Source: Mikania micrantha (lineage: Eukaryota; Streptophyta; Magnoliopsida; Asterales; Asteraceae). Taken from it: a stretch of 64,000 nucleotides of DNA. The notes under the pieces are model-generated. The model did no database searches. It had not been told where the DNA came from and was given only the letters and a program-made list of their open reading frames with translations. This document shows positions 25,115-36,892 of this stretch, one piece after another. The translations under genes and the position numbers were made by a program. The DNA lies in contig CM018690.1 of the NCBI GenBank assembly GCA_009363875.1, positions 5,010,788 to 5,074,787 of the forward strand, read 5' to 3'. The stretch's first letter is position 1; every line of letters begins with the position of its first letter.

Positions 25115-28100
25115 ATGCCTCCACGCCGACACAACAGAGACGATACGAACTCAGAAGATGCTAACGGTAATGCCAACTCTGGCATACAAGAGTTAGCAAA
25201 CCTTATTTCTGGATTGGTGAACCAGTTAACTCAAGCCAATCAGAATATTAATCAGAACAGAGATGGTGCGAACCCGCCAGTTTGCACATTCAAACACTTC
25301 AACTCCTGTAACCCACTGAAGTTTACAGGCTCTGAAACGGCCACTAGTCTGCTGGAGTGGTTCGAGAGTATGGAGAACACTTTCATCAACAGCGATTGCC
25401 CCGATAATCTGAAAGTTCGTTATGCCACTAGTGTTTTCCAAAAGGGAGCACTAACATGGTGGAATGGGGAGAAACGAACTAGGGGAGTTGATGCTGCTCT
25501 TGCACTGACTTGGACTGAGGTCAAGAACTTGATGACCACTGAATTTTGTCCTCGCAGTGAGATGAGGAAACTAGAGACGGAGTTCTGGGAACTCAAGCTG
25601 GATAGCGGGGAGAACGTTATCTACAATACTAAATTTCATGAGTATAGTTTGCTGGTGCCTCATCTGGTGACACCCTTGGAGAGGGCGATCGAGAAGTACA
25701 TCGGTGGTCTGCCTATGCAGATCCAAGATACTGTATATGGAAGCAACCCCAAAACACTTGAGGCTGCGAACCATTTATCTGCTACACTCACTGATAATCA
25801 CGTAAAGGCTGGAACACTCACAAGAAAGGGGACGAAGAAGACTGAGGTGAAGACTGCTACAAAAAAAACCAAGACTGAAGTCAAGTCTAAAGCTGCTAGT
25901 ACTTCTAAAAGCAGCAACAAAAAGAGAAAGACCAGGAACTTCGTGGTCACTGCTCCTGCTGCTAAGTCTGTACAGCAATCATCCAACACCACTGCAAGAA
26001 ATTATATTGGGAACACTCCCCAATGTAATACTTGCAGATATCATCATTTGCCTAACGTGCCTTGTCGCGTCTGCAACAACTGTGGCAAGTTTGGCTATTT
26101 TGCTAATGTCTGCCGGAGTGCACATCAAGCACAAAGGATGCAACCTGCTCCGCTTGCATTACCTGCTTCGCATGTTCAACCAATACAAGCTGCACCTGTT
26201 CGCCAGGTACCTGCACAGGCAAGAGCCTGTTATGAGTGCGGCGAAGTGGGTCACTTCAGAAACCAATGCCCAAAGTTGACTAGGAATAATCAGAGGGTGG
26301 CAAGAGGCCGGGCGTTCCAACTGAATGCTCCAGCTGCTCAAGCCAACCAAGATGTAGTCAACGGTACATTTCTGATCAACAACTCTTATGCATCTGTCTT
26401 ATTTGATTCTGGTGCCGATAGGAGTTTCGTTTCATATGATTTTGAATGCATGCTTGGTAGAACACATACATATTTAGTTAAACCGTTTAACGTGGAGGTG
26501 GCTGACGGAAACACTATTGATATTGACACTGTCATTATTGGATGTACTGTGAACTTAAGTGATCACGTTTTCCCAATTGATCTCATACCTATGCATCTTG
26601 GTAGCTTTGATGTTATCATAGGCATGGATTGGTTAGCCACCCACAAAGCGGAGATAGTTTGCCATGAGAAATACATTCGTATTCCATTACCTTCGGGTGA
26701 AACATTAAGAGTTTTTGGAGAAACTTCTAGTAAAGGTCTTAAGTTGATGTCCTGCACTAAAGTACACAAGTATCTTAGGAAGAAGTGTATAGCATTCTTA
26801 GCTCACATTGTAGAGAAAAAGGGGAAAGGGAAGAGCATTGAAGACGTTCCTGTAATCAGAGATTTTCCTGAAGTATTTCCAGATGATTTGCCGGGTCTTC
26901 CACCAGAACGTCAAGTAGAGTTTTGAATTGACTTAGTACCTGGTGCGAACCCTGTCGCCAAAGCTCCTTACAGACTTGCGCCTTCGGAGTTGCAAGAATT
27001 GGCGAGCCAACTACAAGAACTGACGGATAAAGGATTCATTCGCCCGAGCCATTCGCCATGGGGTGCACCGGTTCTGTTTGTCAAAAAGAAGGACGGGTCA
27101 TTCCGAATGTGTATCGACTACCGTGAATTGAACAAGCTAACCATTAAGAATCGATATCCACTGCCGCGCATCGACGATCTCTTCGATCAGCTTCAAGGCT
27201 CGGCATGGTTTTCAAAGATCGATCTTAGGTCTGGGTATCATCAGCTTCGCGTACATGATGATGACATTCCCAAGACGGCGTTCAGAACAAGATATGGCCA
27301 TTATGAATTCCTGGTAATGCCTTTCGGCCTTACCAATGCACCTGCGGTTTTCATGGACCTCATGAACCGTGTATGCAGGCCATACTTGGATAAATTTGTG
27401 ATTGTATTCATTGATGACATTCTGATATATTCTAAGAGCAAGGCGGAACACGAGCAACATCTTAAGTTGATTTTGGAGGTCTTGAGAAAAGAACAACTGT
27501 ATGCCAAATTCTCCAAATGTGAATTTTGGCTTAAGGAAGTTCAATTCTTGGGGCACATAGTCAATGAAAATGGTGTTCACGTGGATCCTGCAAAGATAGA
27601 TGCGGTGAAGAATTGGAGTACACCGACGACACCGACGGAGATTCGATTGTTTCTTGGACTTGCCGGTTACTATCGGCGGTTTATCTCGAATTTCTCCAGG
27701 ATTGCTGTCCCTCTCACTTCTTTGACTCAAAAGAATAAACCGTATAAGTGGGGACCAAAGCAAGAAGAGGCGTTTCAGACTTTGAAGCAGAAACTCTGTG
27801 ATGCTCCTGTCTTAACACTGCCTGATGGAAATGATGATTTTGTGGTATACTGTGATGCATCCAACCTAGGTCTCGATTGTGTCCTCATGCAACGGGGAAA
27901 GGTTGTGGCATATGCATCTAGACAGCTAAAAATTCACGAAAAGAACTACACTACACACGATTTGGAACTTCGTGCAGTCGTGTTTGCTTTGAAGATATGG
28001 AGACATTATCTTTATGGCACAAAGTGTGTAGTCTTTACCGATCATAAGAGTTTACAACATATTCTCAATCAGAAAGAGCTTAATATGAGACAACGGAGAT

Positions 28101-29668
28101 GGGTTGAACTGTTGAACGATTATGACTGTGAAATTCGCTACCATCCTGGTAAAGCGAATGTAGTAGCAGATGCGCTTAGTCGCAAAAGTCAAGTTCAGAT
28201 TCATAGTGTCCGAGTGCACACTAATCTCCGTAATGACGTTCTCACAGCCCAACAACACTCATTGGCCCAAGATAACTTGAAAAATGAGATGTCTTGCAAG
28301 GCTGAGATATTATTGGAAACTAAGGAGGATGGTTTAATGTATTACTTGAATCGGTTATGGATACCGAACAGAGGTGATCTTAGGATGGTGATTATGAATG
28401 AAGCTCATAAGTCTCGTTATTCAATCCATCCAAGTGCTGATAAGATGTATCAAGATCTTCGGGCCTTGTACTGGTGGCCTGGAATGAAGAGGGATATTGC
28501 TGAGTATGTGTCCAAGTGCCTTAACTGTGCTAAAGTCAAGGCAGAACACCAGCGACCTTCAGGATTGCTAATACAACCAGAAATACCAATGTGGAAGTGG
28601 GAGAACATTTCTATGGATTTCATTACTAAACTCTCACGAACCGCAAATGGTAAGGATAGTATTTGGGTGATAACTGACAGATTAACCAAGTCGGCTCATT
28701 TCTTACCGATACGCGAGACATACCCTGTGCGGAAATTAGCTCGTATCTATGTTGATGAGATCGTTAGCCGACATGGTATTCCCTTAAGCATAATATCGGA
28801 TCGTGATGCTCGTTTCACGGCACGATTTTGGGAATCACTTCATGAAGCATTCGGAACAAGATTGGATCTTAACACCGCTTATCATCCTCAAACGGATGGA
28901 CAGACGAAGCGGATGATTCAAACATTGGAAGACATGTTGAGAGCTTGTGTCATCAACTTCGGTGGCAATTGGGATAGCCATTTACCACTGGTTGAGTTCT
29001 CGTATAACAACAGTTATCACGCGAGCATTGGCATGGCGCCGTTTGAAGCTCTTTATGGCAGAAAATGTCGGTCACCTATTTGTTGGACCGAGGTCAGTGA
29101 ATCGCAGATCACTGGTCCCGAGATCATTCAGGAGACGACTGACAAGATCCGCCAAATCCGTGACAATCTGTTAGCTGCTCGCAGTCGACAGAAGAGCTAC
29201 GCGGATAAAAGACGCAAACCTTTAGAGTTTGAAGTTGATGATATGGTATTACTTAAAGTATCGCCTTGGAAGGGCGTTGTGCTATTTGGAAAGAAAGGTA
29301 AACTTGCTCCACGATATGTTGGCCCTTTTAAGATCCTTGAACGAATCAGGAAGGTTGCCTACAAGTTGGAACTCCCTCCTGAACTTAGTAACGTGCACCC
29401 GACGTTTCACGTGTCCAATTTAAGAAAGTACTTAGCTGATCAAGATCTTCAGGTATCACTTGATGACATTCGCATCGATGATACCATGCATTTTGTGGAA
29501 AAACCAGTCGAGATAATGGATCGTGAGGTTAAAAAGCTCAAACACAGTAGAATCCCAATTGTCAAAGTACGATGAGAATCGAAGCGGGGTCCAGAATTCA
29601 CATGGGAGCGAGAAGATCAGATGAAGCTTAAGTACCCACAATTATTTACTACGGTCACTCCAAGTTGA
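25115..29668 (+). pseudogene. E4 gag-pol: one frame, two nonsense changes, integrase Glu lost
   Basis: This is a single frame of 1517 codons from ATG 25115 to TGA 29666-29668, interrupted only by stops at 26924-26926 (a CGA codon in relatives) and 29573-29575 (a TGG codon in E3). Both are transitions typical of methyl-C deamination. Domains in order are Gag, CCHC knuckles at residues 320-333 and 372-385, protease DSG at 431-433, RT FIDD with Asp767 and Asp768, RNase H, integrase HHCC and DDE, and a C-terminal chromodomain (about 1450-1510). Two key residues are changed. The His of the first knuckle is Tyr328 (CNNCGKFGYFANVC), and the third integrase catalytic residue is Lys1265 (GQTKRM for GQTERT), while Asp1168 and Asp1229 remain. 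The element is therefore predicted inactive even apart from the stops. The start is supported by the identical start context in E3. Confidence 0.95.
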
Positions 29669-29684
29669 ATTTCGGGACGAAATT
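29668..29684. other. Perfect stem-loop between pol stop and PPT of E4
   Basis: AATTTCGGGACGAAATT has 7-base perfect arms with loop GGA. The loop sequence varies between elements (GGA here, TCC on the plus strand of E3) and the arms are kept. Confidence 0.65.
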
Positions 29685-29689
29685 CCTTT

Positions 29690-29702
29690 AACTAGGGGAG
29701 AC
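29690..29702 (+). other. E4 polypurine tract
   Basis: AACTAGGGGAGAC lies directly before the 3' LTR start TGTAACATC. Confidence 0.82.
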
Positions 29703-30016
29703 TGTAACATCACTGTACTTCCGGTCGTCTGTACATCCGTACGATTGTATTGTTACGACCTGAAATTTGTAATTATTAATGATGATGTATTATTTGATGA
29801 TTATCACTATTATTGGTACACATACTTAGAACATATATTATACGCGTAAACCATGGTAAGTTTAGTTGTAACTCAACTAAACAGAACCAGAGAGTTTATT
29901 GCAGATGAATACACAGATTTATGGATGTTGAGTTGTTATGGAAAGGAATTAAGAGTTTGTTATGATTGGGTTGTTAAACATAGTCAAGGACACATGGTCA
30001 TGGTTTATCGAAATAG

Positions 30017-30074
30017 CGGTGGGACGGTGTAGGGGAGGTTGCGATCTACCTCTGCATATGCCCTATACATATGC
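30017..30074 (+). repeat. Hairpin module in E4 3' LTR
   Basis: It contains GGTGGGACGGTGTAGGGGAGG, then TTGCGATCTACCTCTGCATATG and CCCTATACATATGC. It has the same design as the E3 copies, read on the opposite strand. Confidence 0.75.
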
Positions 30075-31106
30075 ATATTTCGGTCTATCATGGATGTGTC
30101 AGTGACTTGGTTTAATGGGTTTTGGATTTGGATTAATAATATTTAAGTAATACAATAATGGAAGTATAGTTGTAATTAATTACGCGATGGTGAGGTTACG
30201 AACATTATTTAAAGGCGAATATTGATTCAGAAATATTAACTTAATAATGTATTCGCGTGGGTGACGATTCACACGAATATAATTATTAAGAATAATATTC
30301 GAAAACGATATTCCATAAATCGTAAATCAAATCGAAATACGATACGAGCGTCGGATTCGTAAAGGTGACGATCTTTAGGAATACGTACGCGAATAACGCG
30401 TTTCGACGAGATAACGTAATCATATTTAATGGTAATAAAATAAGAAAAATAATTTAAAAACATTTATTAGGAATCACAACCTAAAACAAATCAAATAAAT
30501 CGTTTAAATTTTATATTTTAATTAACGAAAGCAAACGGAGGTATTATATTTAAACCGTTTCCATTTAAAATCATTTAATTAATACGAAATATATTTATTT
30601 ATAGGTTTTATTTTTTAAAAGTGTCTTACGTTGCAAACCGAGCATATTATAATTTTTACGCGTATTAAACGAGACCGGGCACGCGGGATTACACGGGTAA
30701 TTAAATGGGAAGAACCCCATCTTTTTCCTCACTTTCACAAACCCTCTCCCTCTCTAAAACACACACCCATGCACCCCCACTCTCTCTCTAACTTCTCTCT
30801 AGCCTATCGAGCTCGTTTCTTGACGGAATCGGAAGACCTCGGTGCCTAAACGACCACGAGATCAAGGAGAACAAGAAAGTACAAGAAAATCGCACGTTTA
30901 ATATACAAATCGAGGTAAATCTGAGTGTTATCTTTCGGTTTTTGTTTGAAAACCCTATTAGGACTTAGTTACCATCTTGTAAACGATATTAGGGTTATAT
31001 ATGGGTAAATCGGTGGTGTAGTAAACGATGGAAAACATGGACGAGCTTGTAACATGCAGGAATCGAAGGGAGAAGATGATGAACAGTGTGGAGTCACGGC
31101 TGCAGG

Positions 31107-31715
31107 TCGCCGAACCTTTTACAGCCGACATGGGACTCACGAACCCCTAGCCGGCGAACCCTTGGCCGGCGAACCCTTGGCCGAACCTTCTCCTTTGAAG
31201 TTGCCGAACCCTCTTTGTTCCACGAACCTGTTCACATAAAAATCAAAAGGACCGAACCTCTGCATGCAGACATCATGCGAACCTTCTTGGAGATGGCCGA
31301 ACCTTGGTGTTCAACCGAATCAGTGGCCAGCGAACCTATCCCTTGGGAACCTTGTGGACCGAACCTATTCTAACTGGGTGTTAGCATGGCCGAACCTTTT
31401 ACTTGTGCGGGACGAACCCTGGACCATCCCCGAACTTTTCCTAGTGGCCGAACCTTGGGTATTAGTCGATTATGGGATGGGAGAACCTATAAACCGCCGA
31501 ATCACAAGGAAGGCACGAACCTAATCGAGCCAAGAGCCACGAACCTTTGACAAGAAAACCAGTGAGGGACGAACCTTTGGGTTCCACGAACCCCCATTCC
31601 ACAAACCTGCAAGCTGATAAACCGATTGCTTTTGCTGAACCTTAGCAAAATAAAACGTTAATGCAGCGAACCTTAACTGAGCCTTGAAATCAAGATGTTG
31701 GTTGAGCTAAGTGTT
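31107..31715 (+). repeat. Cluster of CGAACC motifs in E4 3' LTR
   Basis: About 20 exact CGAACC hexamers and several near copies (CGAACT, TGAACC, AGAACC) are scattered at irregular spacing of roughly 10-60 bases, usually followed by CTT or CCT. The intervening sequence is not repeated. The same motif in the same sense dominates E3's LTR at 11795-12240 and 21514-21957. Confidence 0.85.
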
Positions 31716-32570
31716 GAATGAACCTAAGGAATTGCAAGGGTTAATGGGTCGTGAAACTTGGGCTTGGGGCCGGACCTAGGGTGTTAGATTCAAAGCTCAC
31801 AACTTAGAATTGGAATTTAAACTAATGAAAACGTGAGTGCATGCATGGATGATTTATTTGATCACCACCTTTTTATTACTTTAATCTAAATTTTCTTTGG
31901 CATTATAGAATTTTGTAAAGATTTAAAGTATTAACTTTACATGTAAACAATTTAACTACAATTTTATTAAACACAAAATGAATTTTATAGATTTAGATAA
32001 AGGTGGTGGAATCGAATAATTATACACGTGTGCATGAAGGTGAATGAATAAAGATGAATTTAGTTTGCATATACATCTAGAGGGATACACATACGAAGAC
32101 AAAAATTGGCTATCATTATTGAGTGATTAACTAACAAGTTAAAGTTTGATGATATGAAGGACGTTCATAAAAATCTTTGATAATACCTTACAACTTAGTT
32201 TAAATAAGCTAAGTTAATAAATATACTAATAAGCTAAAAGTAAACTCTTATGAACACTAATTTGGTATGTAACGCTTATACTTATGATCTTAAAAATCGC
32301 ATTAAATACAGATTGCTGAGTTATTTGAGATTTCATATACGTGAGAGCGCATACTACAAACGCAGAATCTAAGGACTCAGGTGAGTTCTCATAACCTCCC
32401 TTTCTTTTAAACTATTTTGTTTTTAAACTCGGAGGTGAAACATGTATACCAATTTTACATATTGACTTGATAACACAGGGATGACACTTATTTGCTTGTA
32501 TGACATCCATAGTTATGGATTGTCATATTCCATGAGTTGTTACTAATGACTTTGTGTCATTCGCGACGAC

Positions 32571-32790
32571 TGCATGTATTGTCACGTGAATGTTTCCACA
32601 CTCCGTGTAATAGTTGTGGTTGACTTCGGTCTTCCTCAATAATTGCATGTATTGTCATGTGGATGTTTCCACACTCCGTGTAATCGTTGTGGTTGACTTT
32701 AGTCTTCCTCAATGATTGCATGTATTGTCACCTGGATGTTTCCACAACTCCGTGTGTCGTTGTCATTGACCTCGGTCATATACAATGATA
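32571..32790 (+). repeat. Three 73-bp tandem repeats with G-box-like core in E4 3' LTR
   Basis: Copies start at 32571, 32644 and 32717, each beginning TGCATGTATTGTCA followed by CGTGAATG, TGTGGATG or CCTGGATG and then TTTCCACA..TCCGTGT. The best-kept copies carry the palindrome CACGTG. Two such copies are in the 5' LTR (about 23920-24020), and related repeats are in E3's LTRs. Confidence 0.8.
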
Positions 32791-33369
32791 CATGTATGGT
32801 CACTTATATGAATTGAGAATTTTGATGGGTTATGATTGGTTGTGTGAACATATGATTGATTATCTATGATTTATTATTATATGTGATTATGTGATTGAAT
32901 TTAGGTGCTGGGATTGTGTATTTGAATATTGAGTTGAATGATCTCGCAGATGTTCATGCGGATGTTATCAAGAAAATATAAACTCTAGAAACCCTTTTAT
33001 AAAACATTTGTTTTAAATATAAATCTTATGATTACTCACCAACTACTTTGTAGTTGACACTTGATTTTCACATGTTTCAGGAAATGAAGCTAAGTAGGTT
33101 GAGGAAGAAGAACTCACACTTTTGGACATCATCATATAGGATCTTAGACTTAGCTAAATAACTGAATTTCTGGCGAATAGAATTTAGTTAGATAGCTAAA
33201 TCTCTTTTGTATTTGATGTAACTAATTCATGATAGACATGATTTTTGTGTAATTATTTTGGTTGATTGAATGATATATGATGATTTGATTTAGATGCCCA
33301 CGAGCTTTTGAACAATCTACGCATCCCTCGTGGCATCCCGACGTTTCCGCCATCAGTCGGGGTGTTACA

Positions 33370-33760
33370 GGTGTGACCAAACCATGAATGGAGGTTTGTC
33401 AAACCCTGCTAGTACTAACTTATATTAATCCCTCCGCTCAACATCGTGAGTTAAATGGTTGTGTAGAGAGTAGGGCCATTTAAGTGATAAATTGTTGTCT
33501 TATGCAACAACGTCATAACCATGTGCAAATTCTTGTAATATATAAATTATGTGGCATGCATAACACCCCAAAAGTTAAAACATTATAAAAAAGGGGCTAC
33601 GAAAACTCACAGTAGTAGTGTTGCGAGTGATTTCTTGATTCTGAAACTTATGAGTGTCCCTATCCTGGCCCTACAATATAGTAGGTCGATAGGGGTCAAT
33701 GGTCTATCCATAAATCTTGTATATGATATAGTGGTTGGTTAGTTCTAATTTTTGGCATGT
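33370..33760 (-). repeat. Diverged E2-like LTR fragment (insertion target of E4)
   Basis: Directly after E4's end, blocks such as TGTCAAACCCTGCTAGTACTA, ATTTAAGTGATAAA and GGGGCTACGAAAACTCAC resemble the order and content of the E2 LTR at 3440-3660 in the same orientation. E4 seems to have landed in an older gypsy LTR. The match is weak and by eye. Confidence 0.45.
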
Positions 33761-36290
33761 AGCTTACCTTTAGGTAGAGCAATTCTGACTTACCAGGTCA
33801 TGTTTGTTTGTTTATTTCTTTTCATAAAGGTGAGTTTAAACTATTCAGTTATGTAGTTTTGTCCACAGAAATATCTTGTTGCCTCTTTTATGACAACAAC
33901 CACTTTTATGTAATATTAATAAAAGCCCCGTTATATGTTTCTTTATGGATCTTTTAATAGTTTTTGTTTACTTAGACCATGCATAAGTTGGTCATAAAAC
34001 ATGCAATTCTTGTTGAACTCGTTATTCATATTTTCTTTGTTAGCCCCTTTAATCGGCTGGCCTTATTTCAAACCACGTGGTTTCGAACTATGGTTGTGTT
34101 CACGTGTCCATGATGCATGCATGGTATTATCGTGGCTGATTTCAGCATGTCGTAGCCCGAAACTTATGTATATAATATGTAGGTTGAACTAGTACAAATT
34201 AGGGATGGATACTTACGACTAACAAGCAAGGAATGGGATGATTTCTAGGACTGAAAAGAACATAAGAGCGGCTGGTTTGCCAACTTTTGTTGTGGTTCAG
34301 GGATTGAGGGTTCCGGTCAGTAGGACAACCTAAAAACAATTTGATTCGATTAGCCCTTCGTTCGTGTTTTAGGGGGGGCTGTTAAGGAGTTCACTTGGGT
34401 TGCATGTCACTGATTTGTCGCCCTTCTCAAGGAGGCGGTTGGGGACTCCTTGGTCATCATATGCTTGGGTCAGGAGGGCTAAGGACACGGACGGTTGAGG
34501 TGGCTATCCATCCTTACGGCTTACTGGTTGTAAAAAAAATATGCATGGTTCTTGTTTCTCATGCAGGTAGCATTTTCTTAGTTTAGATATTTGTGATTGC
34601 CGTGGTTTCTTTAGCCCAATGTTCGTTAGCCCGAGTTGGCCGTTATTATAATGTTCGTTTGAGAAACTTTTCATTACATTTGTTAGGACTATAATTAGTT
34701 AAGGTTATCAAAATGGGTCGGATAGGAAGGCTTACCAGGAGCTGCACTTAATTGAGGTTGGAATGAAGTTGCGTTTGCTTTTCCTCACTCCTGTTACGAT
34801 CTGGTCGTCGAGCGAGGATCACACCGGGTTGGATTGTGGTAATCGACACTGGGTGAGGTTCCAAGGTGGCTGGGAGATGGGGGCTTCGATGAGGCTGTCG
34901 TTTGAAACCTCTCTTGGCAGCCCACTTCTGGCCGAGAGTTTGAGGGAGAGAAAGAATTTGTTGTGGTATCTTGCATTCCCTTAGGCTGTTATTTATAGCC
35001 GTTCTTGGGGGTGTGGTGAGGGTAGTAACCAGAAAATCCATATTGTTGGGATGAATAGGACTCCCTTAAGGTGGTTTAGTTCAATTGTAATGTTAAGAGG
35101 TGATGGATGGGACCTTATGAGATCCTAGGATGATACTAGGTGAGGTGGTTGTCAAATCTTATGGTGTTTTCTTGTCCTTGTGGCTGCTGCATCTTGGGAA
35201 GGCAATGGAGTGGAGTTGACAGCTTTTTGAAGGGGGAAGGGTGGCTGCCGATGGTGGTAGCTGGCAAGGGTAGAGCCTTGCTTGAATTTCCTTAAGTCTT
35301 AAGCAATAGAAGGGTATCTAAGGATAAAGAAACATGGCCTTGAGGGTTTTCATTTTCGATTTATTATTTTGTTGTTAATAACATTATTATTTCCTTTTTA
35401 TTCTCTCTTTTTTTTCTTTTGTGAATGTATGTATGTTCGTACATATCTCATGTAGATTGTTGTTCTTGTGATTTGTTTGAGTTAAGTCTTTATTACTGAT
35501 AGTGCATGGCTTAATATGACATGATGTATGGAGTATGTACTATGTTTAAGGATTCCTTGTGGAAATGCCTTAGTTGCCGATCACAAGCAAAAAGAAATGA
35601 AGATTGTTGTAAAAGTTAGAAGTTTATGTATAAACATACATACATACATACGTTTCTATACATATATATACATATGCATTTTTTTTATCATAATTGTTTG
35701 TTTCATTTAATTAGTTGAATTATATATATATATATATAAATGAATGCATGTATGCTTATGTATATACACAGTCTAATTGTTTTATGTTTACTTAAGTTTT
35801 TTTTTTACAAGAGAGTCTTGTATATATACATATAGATATATTAATTTAGTAAAGTTTTCAAATCTCGTTTTTAATCACCCTAATGAGATAAATCTTAAGA
35901 AATTTAGTACCTGTTTTATTTGTAGTTGTTACATAAGGTTTGAGGCTCCAAATGACCATCACAAGTTAAGAACTCCAATATGTGATGCACACAACTTAAT
36001 TGATGTATCAACTTAGGAATGTCATAACTCATCCAATTTTGATCCAATTTGAGTATTTTTTTATTCTAAAATTTATTTATTGTGTTAGCTTTCAAACCCT
36101 ACTAGTCTTGCACAAATCCAAGTAGTATACTACCTCCAACCAATAACAACAAGTTCGATATGTCATCTGATTTGGTTGCTGTGGAACATGAATTTGTAAA
36201 ATTTATTCAAGGTTTATAAAACTTAATAAAATAATAAAAAATACACATAATAAATTAAAAAAATATATAAAAATTAAAATTTTTTTTGAC
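33761..36290. other. Unassigned 2.5 kb, probably old LTR debris
   Basis: I see no coding signature here. An antisense ORF at 34748-35041 has a biased composition but no known motif. The stretch ATTTATAGCC near 34990 and the overall style recall promoter regions of degraded LTRs. Simple repeats lie at 35636-35670 (ATAC) and 35717-35738 (TA). Confidence 0.4.
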
Positions 36291-36299
36291 TAGATCACC

Positions 36300-36361
36300 A
36301 TGAGCTTTTGGACAATTACAAATTATGCCTCGATATATTCCGCCATAGATTGGGGTATGAC
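36300..36361 (+). repeat. Degenerate gypsy LTR 3' end
   Basis: ATGAGCTTTTGGACAATTAC, then TCCGCCATAGATTGGGGTATGACA, matches in order the final 75 bases of E4's LTR (ACGAGCTTTTGAACAATCTA ... TCCGCCATCAGTCGGGGTGTTACA). It is followed by no PBS, so it is a 3' LTR or solo LTR remnant. Confidence 0.6.
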
Positions 36362-36887
36362 AGTCTCTCCCACACCCAACTAACGTAAACAACCTATAGA
36401 CTCACCCACACATATTGTATAATACTCAAACACATAAACACACACTATAGTACATGCTCATGCACCTACAAGGTTTAACACAATCTCAAATTCTTCACAT
36501 ACTTGGCACATACACACCATTCAACACATCCTCATGCGCCACTTCTACACACACACCTCTCGAGACACCATGCTTTTACATGCACATCGTAGTATCGTAC
36601 AACTCAAACACACATGACATCCTATATTTGCAATGAAACCTCTTATTGCATTTGGTTCTGATCCAAAACCTAATCTATAACCTTCAAGGAATCCGACCCG
36701 ATCCTTCAAAAATAAGTCGTACCAATGGTGGGTTCAAGTCTACGACCCTAATTGTAAAGAAACCCTACACATACCTGAGAGCAGATGGAGGTCAGTGTGT
36801 TCAACCGACTGCAACAGTCTCGATCATTGTTTGAATCACGTGAGACGTTTCTGCCTACGAATGCAGCCAGAGATCCTCATAATGGAA
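36362..36887. other. Unassigned CA-rich stretch
   Basis: It is rich in CACACA and ACTCAAACACA strings up to about 36620, then low-complexity non-coding sequence. I recognise no gene. It is the target region of the solo LTR that follows. Confidence 0.4.
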
Positions 36888-36892
36888 GTCCT

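Larger units (their letters stand above)
9573..33369 (+). mobile_element. E4: Ty3/gypsy chromovirus with E3 nested in its 5' LTR
   Basis: The order on the plus strand is 5' LTR remnant (9573-10095 and 23390-24066, split by E3), PBS, leader, gag-pol (25115-29668), PPT and a full 3' LTR (29703-33369). The first roughly 1740 bases of the 5' LTR (equivalent of 29703-31442) are missing at the 9572/9573 junction. The 5' LTR also lacks about 650 bases near its end relative to the 3' LTR. No target duplication can be recovered because the left end is lost; the bases after the right end are GTGTG. The chromodomain and long LTRs place it in the Tekay/Del group. Confidence 0.9.
29703..33369 (+). repeat. 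E4 3' LTR, 3.67 kb
   Basis: It begins TGTAACATC and ends GGTGTTACA. Its first 50 bases and its end resemble E3's LTR, but the middle differs, so the two are subfamilies. Within it are a hairpin module (30017-30074), a pyrimidine-rich stretch near 30720-30800, a dense CGAACC cluster (31107-31715), the empty E3 target (32039-32043) and three 73-bp tandem repeats (32571-32790). Short ORFs such as 31054-31373 are by-products of the CGAACC repeats. Confidence 0.9.

Noticed and set aside
31054..31524. Overlapping ORFs with repeated EPLAGEPLA-like runs in E4's 3' LTR
   Set aside because: They are created by the CGAACC DNA repeats. Two frames are open at once, and neither has a recognisable domain.
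32571..32790. Regular repeats considered as a CRISPR-like array
   Set aside because: The 73-bp units are contiguous with no unique spacers, inside a plant LTR.
34748..35041. 97-codon antisense ORF
   Set aside because: Biased composition without a known motif in a region of old LTR debris; likely chance.
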